Below, one piece after another: positions 23,401 through 34,158 of a stretch of DNA of 64,000 nucleotides. This stretch comes from Marisa cornuarietis (Eukaryota; Mollusca; Gastropoda; Architaenioglossa; Ampullariidae), in contig SMMW01000039.1 in assembly GCA_004794655.1 (NCBI GenBank), forward strand, positions 186,001-250,000, in the 5' to 3' direction. The notes beneath the pieces are model-generated. The model was given only the letters and a program-made list of their open reading frames with translations, ran no database searches and was not told the DNA's origin. Position numbers and translations under genes: made by a program. Every line of letters starts with the position of its first letter. The first letter of the stretch is position 1.

Positions 23401-24588
23401 TGCTCCGTGAAAAGTGAGACCTCTAACACCGCACTTACCAACGAACTGAAAAAAGGTCAGGTCACGACATTTATGGGTTTTTTTTTCTTGCCTTTAATGC
23501 TGGCACCACGAAACTAAGATAATACTATAAAAATCCGGAACCTTGTTTTCGCCAGACCGGCTTGAATATCTAGTTTGTCACCTACGTCAGACCTAAGCAA
23601 AGGTCATCACATGACAGCATCAGCTTGTTGCACCGGATGACCACGAAAACGTGTTAATGTGCTTCTGATGTGGTCTCCCTAGCATTTGCTGGGGTGAGGG
23701 ATTGAGGGGATGCAAAATAGGGGAGAGGATGGGAAGAGAGAGAGAGAGAGAGAGTAAAACCCCAAAGGAGAGTGAGAATGACACTCTTTTTAAAGTTATA
23801 TGAGGACTGAATACAGACCAGCTAAAGATGAGATAAACAAAGAAAAGACATTAAAACAAATGATAAAAGCAAATCAAAACCAAAATACAAATAAGAAAAC
23901 ATGAAAATAAACAAACAAACACGATACACAACTGAAGAACTCCCATTCGCTAAAGAACGCTGATCTTGACCAGCATTGTCCAATGTTGACCAGCTACAGC
24001 ATATGTATGACAATCATGGGAAACCAGTGGTTTTTAGGGAGAAATCTCGAGACAGTCAAGAGAAACCAGTGGATTTTTGGCAGAAATCTTTGGTCAACCT
24101 GCTAAGTCCAGACTTGTTTGCCAATACCTTCTCAATATATTTGCCAATGCAATGGACGTTTAGGGACCTTTGTAGCTAAAAAGTTCGGAATAACACGTCG
24201 TCTCAAAATAACAACTCGCAGAAGCAATGTGGTTGAACAGTCAACTACCGGGCAGGTCGTGCGTTTTTATTTACAAGTGTAAGCCTTGAAGTGGCTGCCA
24301 AGACCATTGCACTCCCTTCTTCCTTCGCTCTGCGGTGAAGAAAGCTGTCATTAAATAGTCGTCGATCACAAAGGTGCGATTAAGCAAGGCACGTATGGGA
24401 CTTCGGGGTTCGACTTGCAGCGCTGACTTCAAGAACTTTGGACAACATGCTGAACTAAGATTTGCCAAACTTATTTGCCAAAACGTTGCTAATACATTTA
24501 GCACGTGCTCTAGCTTTGTGGTTAATCAACTTGCTTGAGGCCGGTTGGAGCCCTGTTTGGACCTGCGACTGAAAAAAAAATCCTACTA

Positions 24589-24626
24589 TCTCTTACCTCC
24601 CTTGATTTACCAAGGGAGGTAAGAGA
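24589..24626. repeat. Perfect 16-bp palindrome with 6-nt loop
   Basis: TCTCTTACCTCCCTTG (24589-24604), loop ATTTAC, then the exact reverse complement (24611-24626) ending GGTAAGAGA. The stem is perfect. Confidence 0.9.
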
Positions 24627-25152
24627 CCGTGGAGGAAGAAGGTTGGGCTCTGATTCCGACATGCCATAAGTCAGACACGGGCAACTACTTACATGCAATA
24701 CCCTAACGGGCATTTGGCCATGTATTTCTTTTACCTTGCTTTTAATTAGGTAAAACGATTAACAATGCTGTAGAAATTATACTTATTAACGTACAGACGT
24801 ATCCAAATATTAATCTTACACCGGAGTTATTTTTGGAGCGAAGTCTCATACCCCGCAGCTGTTGTCAGGGCATTCGTCCTTCGTGACATTCCTATTCTGG
24901 CACGGCTCGGGTGGGACTGTCCCCACGGCCACCCGTTTATTTCTCTGCAGCCAAAAGCACATATAGGTGATTCATGTAGAGCTCTGTAGGTCCTTTGTTT
25001 GTGGCGGCTAACTTCAGTCTCTTCTCTGGGAGAGAGAAGAAAGGTGAGCCTTTTAAACAATGTTTTGAGTTTATTAGGCGGCAAGGTTAAGTAGATTTAC
25101 GTGTTAAGCAAGTAGATGAAAGTTTCCATTTTTGCATCCGTTATGGTGCGTG

Positions 25153-25225
<73 letters not shown>
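25153..25225. repeat. (TG)n(AG)n compound microsatellite
   Basis: A long TG run followed by an AG run in the intergenic space between barrel genes 1 and 2. Confidence 0.95.
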
Positions 25226-25226
<1 letters not shown>

Positions 25227-26015
25227 CAAGGGAGAGCTGTAAAAATTTGGTGGGTGGAGAACCAGCATCCGAGATGTATGATAAATGTTGGCATGAGCTC
25301 ATTATGTATTGAAATTTGAAACACAGCTCTAACAGTTTACTGTGTAGTAGATTCACACCTCTAGCTAACGGCCCACTCCCCCCCCACCAGCTGCCGTTGT
25401 AGAGTGTTTATCGACTTATATGCACTTGCAAGCTAGTTATTTTTACAGCTTATATATTTCCTTATCCCACGACATCGTTTCTTGTCAAATATGTCCAATG
25501 TCTTGTAGTTTTAACATTGACTAATCGACTTTGGTGCTAACTTCAAGATCAAAGGTACCTAATGAAGAGCTGTCTTATGGAAATTTGCTTTTCTTTGATA
25601 TTAAGAGCAACGTGCACATCTATATCTTTAAAAAAAAGAGCAGTCATCTCATTACGTGATATTTAGCTTTCAAGTCCCTTTGAGTAACAGGGAACAAGAC
25701 ATTAAAGATAAACAAAAAAACTGACTATTTTTCTTTACCAGAAAATTATTGAGGCGTGTCTATCAACATGTTGATGTACACGTGATAAAAAAGTTATCTC
25801 AAGATTAAGATGACAGAAAATTCTTTCGCTTGACTACAAAGCCTGATTCTTATATTTTGGATTGATAAAGTTTTCTTTTTTTATCCCGGACATACCCCGG
25901 GATACGGTGTGATCATGAAATAGGAAAAAAAATATTATAAAGGTATTCATCTGAATCATTATTATGAGGCAATCATTATTAATAGAAGCCAATCAAGACA
26001 CTCATAGATACTTGT

Positions 26016-26134
26016 TGACGTCATTCCATCTTCTTCGCGTCTTGTGACGTCACGCATCCTACCTCTATGCGTCGTTGCTAGGAGACGCCAGCTCTCATCA
26101 GCAACCAAAGATTGTATTTACAGCTAAAATGGCC
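26016..26134 (+). promoter_or_regulatory. CRE + X-box + YY1-like promoter cluster upstream of barrel gene 2
   Basis: Two perfect CREs (TGACGTCA at 26016-26023 and 26045-26052) are followed by an X-box-like GTTGCTAGGAGAC at 26074-26086. A YY1-like AAAATGGCC follows at 26126-26134. There is no TATA box. This arrangement resembles a TATA-less animal promoter. The nearest + strand gene is barrel gene 2, whose ATG is 1.66 kb downstream, so an untranslated exon would be needed. Confidence 0.45.
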
Positions 26135-26763
26135 GCTGTTAGTCACTAATGCCTAGACTACTGTGGGCCGTGACTCTCGGGAAATGATAAATGAGGGGGT
26201 ACCCGTTCAAGTCACCTCTGGGTTTCCAGTGTGGGTAGTGTCCTGACAGCTACAAAAGGCTTGTTATCGGCGCCATGATAACCTCAAAGAAAATAGCCCG
26301 GATGTCGTTCTAGAGGTACACGCGTCTGTGTGGAAGCTGTCGTCTGTTTCTCCGCAATGACCAGAGTGTGTACGATTAGAACCGTTGAAGGGTACGATGT
26401 TCCTAGGCTTAGTTACAACTGTGGATAATTATTTCGCGTGCTTTTCCTGTTCACAAGCCGTCCAAATCCTGTCTCCACGAGAGGTTCAAGTACTCGAACA
26501 TTCTTACAGTCCACTTACGAGTGCCCCATTTCACCCAAGACCATTCTTTATGTGTTAGAGACCTTTGCAAGAATAAAGTGTTAGAAAATCTACGGAGAAA
26601 CGTAGACATAACACGCAAACGAGAAAGATTCTTCGAAATGTGAGAAAAAATTCATTCAGAGCCACCGCAAGGAATAAACCATATTGACATGGCTAACAGT
26701 CAGCTTGAACAACCACATAGATTGAACTTCAACACATTGCTGGTTATGCTGCTCAGAGTTACC

Positions 26764-26766
26764 AAA

Positions 26767-26797
<31 letters not shown>

Positions 26798-26800
26798 ATA
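26764..26800. repeat. (AAAT)n microsatellite
   Basis: About nine AAAT tetranucleotides. Confidence 0.95.
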
Positions 26801-27020
26801 GGGGAAGTCTTTCTTATCGGCGCTTGATGTAAGAAAGTCTTCACACTAAATAGTCTCTTTTTCAATTAGGCCAGGTGCTGTCTGCTTTTTAAACTTCTAC
26901 TGGTTACTCATTTTTTACATTCACCAGTAATTAAATTTGTTGATTCTTGCCGCCCGAGTGGGCAACAGTCCAAACAGACATGTATAAGCGCCGAAGCCGC
27001 AGAGAAGTGGAGACATCTTT

Positions 27021-27089
27021 AGGAAAAGCTCTGTCTTGAGGCGACAGCTTTCTTGCGTTTGTGGCTTTCGCTCAGGCAGAGCTTTTCCT
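27021..27089. other. Imperfect hairpin of pre-miRNA-like size
   Basis: AGGAAAAGCTCTG (27021-27033) pairs perfectly with CAGAGCTTTTCCT (27077-27089). Pairing continues imperfectly inward (TCTTGAG against CTCAGG) to about 20 bp with a small bulge, leaving a loop of roughly 25-30 nt. The 69-nt span is typical of animal miRNA precursors, but a decayed inverted-repeat element would look the same. Either strand could be transcribed. Confidence 0.3.
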
Positions 27090-27791
27090 GCCTGTGCTAA
27101 TAGCCTTTTTGTCTAATGAATGCATGCGAGACTTGTTATCCCATCATCCTTTATGTGACTCAAAATTCCGACACTAGGCCTACAAACGTGAACTCGATCA
27201 TTTCAGACGTCAGCACAACAGGCTTAACCGCACTGTTATCAGCTGGACGATTATCAACCCGCGTGTGATACACGAGTATACACGAGCAACCAGCAGAAGT
27301 TTAAAAAGCAGGCAGCACCTAATAACAACCTAAGATCACCACGACAAATTAAAACTGTTTGCTCACTTCCTGACAGGACGACAGAGCTCTAGGGTCGATA
27401 CATCTGTATATCCTAGACCTATACCCGTTTCAGCGCATTAGCATTAGTTTCTTCTAAATTAATGTTTGAACTTCGTTTGTCTTTTTTTATCCCTATGAAA
27501 AATTGACTAGAGGTGTGGAAAGACAACAAAACAACTCGCTCCAGGAAATCGCGTGCGTGTGTGCGTGCATGATTGCGTGTTTTGTGTGTGAGAGAGCATG
27601 TGTGTGAGAGAATGCGTCAGAACAGAAAGTACACAGAAAGTACACAGAAAGTAAGAACAACAAAGACATAACGACAGACACAGACTGGTATGAACTCTGT
27701 GCTGTTGTGTAAATGAGGTGGAACGAGAGGACAGACAAAGCTCTGCGAAGATGTTCTCTAACTTGCATCTATTATTCACGGCAGCTCCAGC

Positions 27792-28017
27792 ATGGAAAAT
27801 CGAATACTTCAACAGGTAAGACCTGTTTCCTATCCATCATTTTAAAAATCTTGCTTACAAAATACCATAATTGGCCATGTGGCCATCTTGGTCACGGCCA
27901 AGGGTCTTCACAGCTGCACTGCCTAGAGGTATGATGAACCAAGCAGTCTTTAGAGCTTAAATAGTACAATGTAATGTACTTTTTATGCTGTTTTGTTGTT
28001 GTTGTTGTTGTTGTTGT

Positions 28018-28052
<35 letters not shown>

Positions 28053-30981
28053 ATTTCACCATCACTAGTACCCCAAGCGGACTGTTTGCTCTTACCAAAG
28101 ATGTGTCTGCCTTGCCTCAAGGGCCTTCTTATCATTATGCATATTGTTGAATATAATCTTTTTATATTACCGTCATATACGACTTTGCTAGACTTGGTCA
28201 CATTTACACTTGAGTGGCAACATTTGACGTTTTGCCTCATGTTATTATTTTTTTTTTCTCGGTTGTTTAAGCCTCTAAATATACTTTATATATTTATCAA
28301 CCATCTACGTGGCTTCCACTCTCAGCCCCGCGGTGACGGCGTCTACATGTTCGTGCGGTTTCCGACAGACAACGGAACGTCAGTTGGAGTCGTGGCGCAG
28401 ACTGTGGTGTTGGCCAGGCGAGCGATCCACAACATCCGAGGTCGCTTCGTGGGCATTGCGCGCAAGGTTTTGAGCCATGCTCTTATCTTTGCGTCTTGAC
28501 GGTTTCTTTACCACAGTCTCCACTTTCTATCTCCTTATTTATTTCATGTTTCCCTCTGTTTTATGTTCTATAAAAACAATAAGACAAGCATAACCAAAAA
28601 GGCATCCCCAGCCCTGACAACCGTATGATAAATAAACTTGAACCCAACATTTCGCCGACAAACTATATGCTTTACAATATATCAGTTGTAAGATGTTTTA
28701 AATCGGTTGTACTATACACCTAGTGGCGATACGAAGAGTGTATCTGAGCAGGAGGCGTATCGTTTGACCTGCTAGATCTGGGATATGTCGCCGACGGCGC
28801 AGATGGAGGAGGCCGTGGTGGTCTTCTGGTTCGAGAACATACAGGACGCCAAAACCTTCTTCGTCAGCGACAACCGCATGAAGCAGCCGGACTTTCCGGC
28901 TCCTGCCGGGCACTGCGAGGCTTGGGCCGTGGTGCGATTTTACACACCACCCAATGAACTCGGTGTGTAAGGAAACTGATCTGTAGATACACACGTGCAC
29001 ACGACGATTATCACAAATACGACTGTTACTGCGACTGCCACGATTTCGACTTCCAATAACCGATCTTCTAGGTGTTTCCTATGACTACTAGGACAGACTT
29101 CTACTAAGACAAGGGCTACGATTACTAGAACAACCCTTTGACTATGCATACTTTTACGAATATGACTACCACTGACTACAGAGAATACGAGCGGATAAAC
29201 TGCTCTTATGAATATGAATACTTCTACAAATACAACTGTCACTGTAAATACTGCTACTGAATACTTACCGACTACGACCGGCAAATGTACCCCCCTTTGA
29301 CTGCGAATACCACTCCGACCATCACTTCCAAATCTACCAGCACTGCCATATCCACCAGCACTGCCACTACTACTTTACCACTACTTGTAATAAGACAAAA
29401 TCGACGACGAAAGGATATGTCTCGCATTGCCTTTTTTTCCAAGTATCTCTCCTTTTTCGCAGCCAATTTCTTCTGTTTTGTGATAATTTACATGTTACAA
29501 CACTAGGAGTTATCAGTAGCCAACTTTACAATTCCTGTACTTTTGTTTCCTGGTCTCGCATTTATGAAGCGAGAGTAAGTCGTTACCCCGGGGCAACATG
29601 TAGAAATTAAGGGTAAGCATCATGTATCCGTAGTTATACAGTGATGTTCAGACACCGCAGATGTTGCTTTACCCACAAGACCGTAGTTCTAAGGCAATGG
29701 TAAATATACTCTGGGGTAAAGTAACATAAACCGATACCCGCGGGATCTGACCCCCGCTCTCCACATACAGAGACAAGACTCTTGCCTTTTGATTGTTAGG
29801 GGCAAAGTTTTACCTGCTTTCCTAATTACGGCCCCGGGACTACAGCTCTACTCATTCTGATACTAATTCTGTCGCCGAGCCCACAAAATCCACACCTTTG
29901 TGTGTATACTTAATTCCTTGTACTTGCCCTCTCTACAACACCTGTAATTAAACTGCCATTAATTTTGCTGACATACCTACACCTTCTCTGTACTTGTTCT
30001 GCCCGCAAAGTCCACCACACCTGTACATTTTCTCCCTCCAAGCATTCGACACTTGTTTTTGTTGTGCACTTTGTCTGGTGCCAAGCCAGTCAGACCAGTA
30101 TGTGTGTCCCAGCTTACAGCACCTTCATGATATCGGAGGCACAGCTGGTACGTGGCACGGACTACGTGACGTACAAGGAGCACTTCGCCCGCCGCTTTGC
30201 GCAGCTGCTGCTGGAGCATGACGCGCAGCCCTTCGTCGTGCAGTCCGTCGGCGCCGAGTTTCTGCGGCGATACTTCGTGCCCTACGATACCATTGTCACT
30301 GTGCACCTGTTCAAGGATCCGGCACACCTGGCCGAGGTCATGCGAGATCGTAAGCACCTGCAGACTGTGATTGTGCTTGAGGTTAAAACTAAACATCGTC
30401 CTGAGTGAGTGAGTGAGTGAGTGAGTGAGTGAGTGAGTGAGTGAGTGAGTGAGTGAGTGAGTGGAAACATTCTCTTTTTATGGACACCAGAGGGTTTCTC
30501 TAATGTTTATTTCATGTTTCGAGAAAATACATCTATGATAAATTATCAAAGGCAGATAATGCTGCAGTGATATATACCTATATACACGTTTCTACATATC
30601 ATACAAATTGCATTTACCGACTCCTCCCTGTTTGTGGCACTTCATTGTCCCCCGTCTTTGTCGCAGTCTCTTACTTGTCTTAGAGGCATGATATTTGTAC
30701 CAGTCGGTGTCTGTAACATCACATTTTTTTGATTGCGGCATTAGAGTTGTACGTATGTGTAATAATTATTAGAAGTGTCGATGTGTCCGACATTATTCAT
30801 GTCTCCTGTCACTGGCATCAGATGCTGTCTGTCGACTGGTCTCGTTTCTGTCGTAGGCACTAGACTGGAATTTTCGATCATTTTGTTTTCAGCTCGCTGG
30901 AGCGACCTACGCGATACGCAGCACAACATGGCCAATGAGCGGTGTTCAGTCTTCACCATCGACCCACGGGCCTGCCCCTGA
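27792..30981 (+). CDS. Barrel gene 2: two-domain DUF1330-like (Dabb superfamily) protein, 225 aa
   Basis: Coding exons are 27792-27815, 28326-28466, 28776-28962, 30113-30349 and 30893-30981, phases 0-0-1-1, stop TGA. Exon 1 encodes only MENRILQQ; it fits in phase with a CAACAG|GTAAGA donor but is short enough to be revised. Half 1 (exons 2-3): GVYMFVRFP, GRFVGIARK, AVVVFWFENIQDAKTFF, then MKQPDFPAP. Half 2 (exons 4-5): STFMISEAQLVRG, RRYFVPYDTIVTVHLFKDP, AEVMRD, WSDLR. This closely follows the DUF1330 consensus of an N-terminal strand, a hydrophobic strand before Phe/Pro, and a final helix with LR. The C-terminus ERCSVFTIDPRACP has two cysteines nine residues apart, shared with barrel gene 3. 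No targeting signal is visible, so it is presumably cytosolic. The reaction and ligand are unknown. A poly(A) signal lies 334 nt after the stop. Confidence 0.8.
27993..28050. repeat. (TTG)n(TG)n compound microsatellite
   Basis: About nine TTG triplets followed by about 14 TG units, in intron 1 of barrel gene 2. Confidence 0.95.
29563..29760 (+). repeat. Dispersed repeat sharing sequence with 22960-23165 (opposite orientation)
   Basis: It contains ATGAAGCGAGAGTAAGTCGT, CTTTACCCACAAGACCGTAG, GGGTAAAGTAACAT and CGCGGGATCT in the same order as the reverse complement of 22960-23165. It lies in intron 3 of barrel gene 2. The adjacent 29030-29290 stretch is a degenerate TACGA/ACTAC-rich sequence. 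Confidence 0.6.
30403..30462. repeat. (GAGT)n microsatellite = tandem GTGAGT donor-like array
   Basis: About 14 GAGT units beginning 54 bp after the exon-4 donor (GATC|GTAAGC) of barrel gene 2. Every unit presents GTGAGT, a consensus-like 5' splice site. The exon-4 frame stays open to a TGA at 30406-30408 at the start of the array. Confidence 0.95.
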
Positions 30982-31314
30982 GTGCCAAAGGTCCTCGACT
31001 GACTGGATACCCGGATTGGACTTATTCTCGCCGGTTTATGCGCCGACGGAACACTGGCACAGCCATACATTCCAGGAACCTTCAAGCCTGGGTGTTGGGA
31101 TTTATCGACAGATACAACGCATTGGACATGTTCCTGTATTATTATAATTTATGCACTTTTATCACACTCGATGAACACACTATGGTAGCGCCACTTTAGC
31201 CATTTCATGCTGAGATGGATGTCCTCCCAGCCTGACAGTTCTCCAAGTTTAGAAACCCTTTTTGTAATATATACGCAAGTAAACTAATTTGTTATTCACA
31301 CAGAAACACTGAAA

Positions 31315-31320
31315 AATAAA
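31315..31320 (+). terminator. Poly(A) signal of barrel gene 2
   Basis: AATAAA 334 nt beyond the stop codon of barrel gene 2; the first good signal after that stop. Confidence 0.55.
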
Positions 31321-32780
31321 AAAGACAATTTTATGAACCAGCCTTTATATGTTTAGAGGACAAATGAGAAGATTATATTCAGTCCTTTCTAGCCACTGGG
31401 TTGCTAAATAGACCTTACACTTGCTTGATATTTGTTGTGTGGAAACAGGATTAGGAGACAAAACAGGATAAATGTTTACGGGTAAAATTGTGTAGAATTT
31501 TCTTCGGATTGAGCCAAGATTTAGCCGAAGATGCGTGTGACATCACATAACTGTTTTCAGTTCCCCTCTCACTCACCGGGTAAAAGTGGGATTTCGACTG
31601 AACTGAAAAGAGTTCAGCTGTAAGTTACTGCCAACATGGCGACTACAACAATATGGTACAGCTATCGTTAAACCTCTGAATTCTTTATGTCCTGCCCTTG
31701 ACGATTGATATGCTAATGATGTGAACCGCCATTCAGGCTATAAAGTCTTGCTCCTTTTGTGTAGCTTATTACATTAATTAAAACACGTCTACCAACACTG
31801 CGCCTCCTGTCTACTTCAGAACATTCTTGAAAACCATGTTTAAGGAACTTTGTTCCGATCCATAATGTGTTTCGAATTCTACTTTGCCAGCTTTTCAGTG
31901 TTAATGCAAGAATAAGTGGAAGTCAATAGTGTCACTATGGACTCACCCATAATCAAAACAGCATTGAAATATTTTACATTATTTACAAAATACACAACAC
32001 TTTTGACATATTATTTACAGCTCCCATTGAACCCTCAGAAATAATTTCACGAGTGCAAAATATTTAATATTCAAAGTAAAATAGAGAATAAACTCTGGGA
32101 TTATCTTCTTCCATTAACTTTTATTTCTCCTTCGTTAAGTCCTGCATACTAAACAAATGTCCAGCATAAAGTACCAGATGAGACTCTGCCCAGCCACTTC
32201 TGAGTTTAAAAAAAACACTGAGTAGCTCTCAACCGTTGAGGATGAGAATGATGTGAGAATTATGAGTGAGTGAGAGTATGAACACCAGCTTCCCTCACTC
32301 TCGGTTAACGGCCATGTGAGGAGTTACTGCACTACAATACAAATTTGCTCAGATGGACGAAAGAGCAGACAGATCCACAAGCAGGCAGACAAACATAATT
32401 TAATATTTCATAAAGAATTTTAAAACTACTGCCACTTACGGGACCATGTAACAGCAAACATATCAACCAAACAATGAGAACAACAACAAACAAAACATTT
32501 CTCAGTGTGTACTTTGCTCCAGAATGATTTCCTTTCCCATTTCATTTCACCCATGACATCGACTGTCACCTTTTATGAGAGTGTTTGGTAGAAAGAATTT
32601 ATCATAACCTGTTGCGCAGCTGTTGACAGTCAGACAAATGGGAGTGGTGAGGGCGGAGAGGGGAAAACACAAGGTGCACGCCACCCTGTTTGCCTGCGAA
32701 CCTTTGATGATATACTGGGTGTGACTTATACGGGTGTGTGCATGTCCTTCCTCTCCGTCCCACTCTCCTCCACCCCTTGC

Positions 32781-32819
<39 letters not shown>

Positions 32820-32984
32820 CTCTCTGAATATGATGAATCGCTCTATGTGCTTCCGATATGTCATACTGAAATGCGATAGACAAACAAACAAAAAATGACA
32901 GAGGAAGTTTTGAACCTCTGAGTTTTATTTAGAAGTCCAGTCCACCCTTCTTTCTCTTTATTTTTAACTTCTGGTCAGTCAAGG

Positions 32985-33044
<60 letters not shown>

Positions 33045-34158
33045 CAAAACTGTTGATGCATGCGTCATTAAAATTTCGGTCCTGCAAGAAAGTCGCCACT
33101 CAGTCATGTTAAGAAGGCCTCCTACCCCTACAAAGGACAGGGAGCCAGATTGAACAAAGCTTGTGTGCACCGAAGGCGTCTGCAGACGACAGCGTGTAGT
33201 GACACTGGCACCGACCGGTGTGTCAGTCAAGTAGCGTCCCTGTCTCCATGACAGCACTGGCGTCGTGTCGCTGGGTACGCCCTCATGCCACCCGTCAATA
33301 CACCGACCCTCCTGTAAAATTTCTCGGGGACTGCCGAGAGAGATCGATCGTGTCGTAAGAGTAAAGGTTGCAGCTTTGCGGTTTAATAACCTCTCAGGGA
33401 CACCTCAGGGATTACCAGCTCTCAGGTCTTAATGCAGGATTTCACGATGTCGTCTGCTTTCTGGACTCACGTCGCTTAGGACCGCAACAAGTTGTTTAGA
33501 ATGTGTCTGCTGTGCAACGGTGAAGATCCTGCGCTGCTGGTGTATCGGTGACCATTGGGAATACGACACTGACTGTCGACGGCATCGAACAGTTCCACTT
33601 CAACTCCCGCACCAGACACCGGACCTTTTTTCAACGATTCTTTCACACAGGAACAGTCATTGGCAGATTACATACGAGGCCCACAGAAGAACTGTTGAGC
33701 GCTTGTTATAAACGTGTGTTTGGGGCAAGTCTCATCTGCAGTGCCAAAAATTAAACAAAAAAAGAAGAAAACAAAGAGTGTTTTTCGTTCCGTGCTACGT
33801 GCTACGTGCTTTCAGGACGACCTTTGGCCTCTTTTGTCCTTGCCATGTGCAGCACCAGTCGCCAACTCTTCAGGCGCTCTTCAGGGTTGTCAGGCAGCCA
33901 GGCATACGACCCTTGTGACTGATACCTCCACCCCTTCTTCTCAGCTACCTCCTATTCCTCTCCTAGTCTTATCTCTCCTTATGCCGCATTTTTTCTACAG
34001 ATCCGGAAAAACAGTTTCACTCGCCAGTCAAAATGTGAAGTCCACCCAGTGGAATCCAGCCACTCGATAAGTCAGGATATTACAGCCAAGGGGAAAAAAG
34101 TGAAACAAAAAAAAAGGCAACACGAGCGTGACGTTGCCAGCGAAAACAGCTCCAGCCA
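31321..34158. other. Intergenic region between barrel genes 2 and 3
   Basis: No gene was recognised. It holds a TG run (about 32785-32817) and the likely 5' UTR of barrel gene 3. An acceptor-like TTTTTTCTACAG ends at 34001, so the exon bearing the ATG at 34159 probably begins at 34002. An in-frame TGA at 34129 precludes an upstream in-frame start in that exon. Confidence 0.4.
32984..33042. repeat. (TC)n(AC)n compound microsatellite
   Basis: A short TC run followed by a long AC run upstream of barrel gene 3. Confidence 0.95.

Noticed and set aside
28940..29466. Val-rich - strand frames
   Set aside because: Produced by the degenerate TAC/ACT-rich intronic sequence at 29030-29400.
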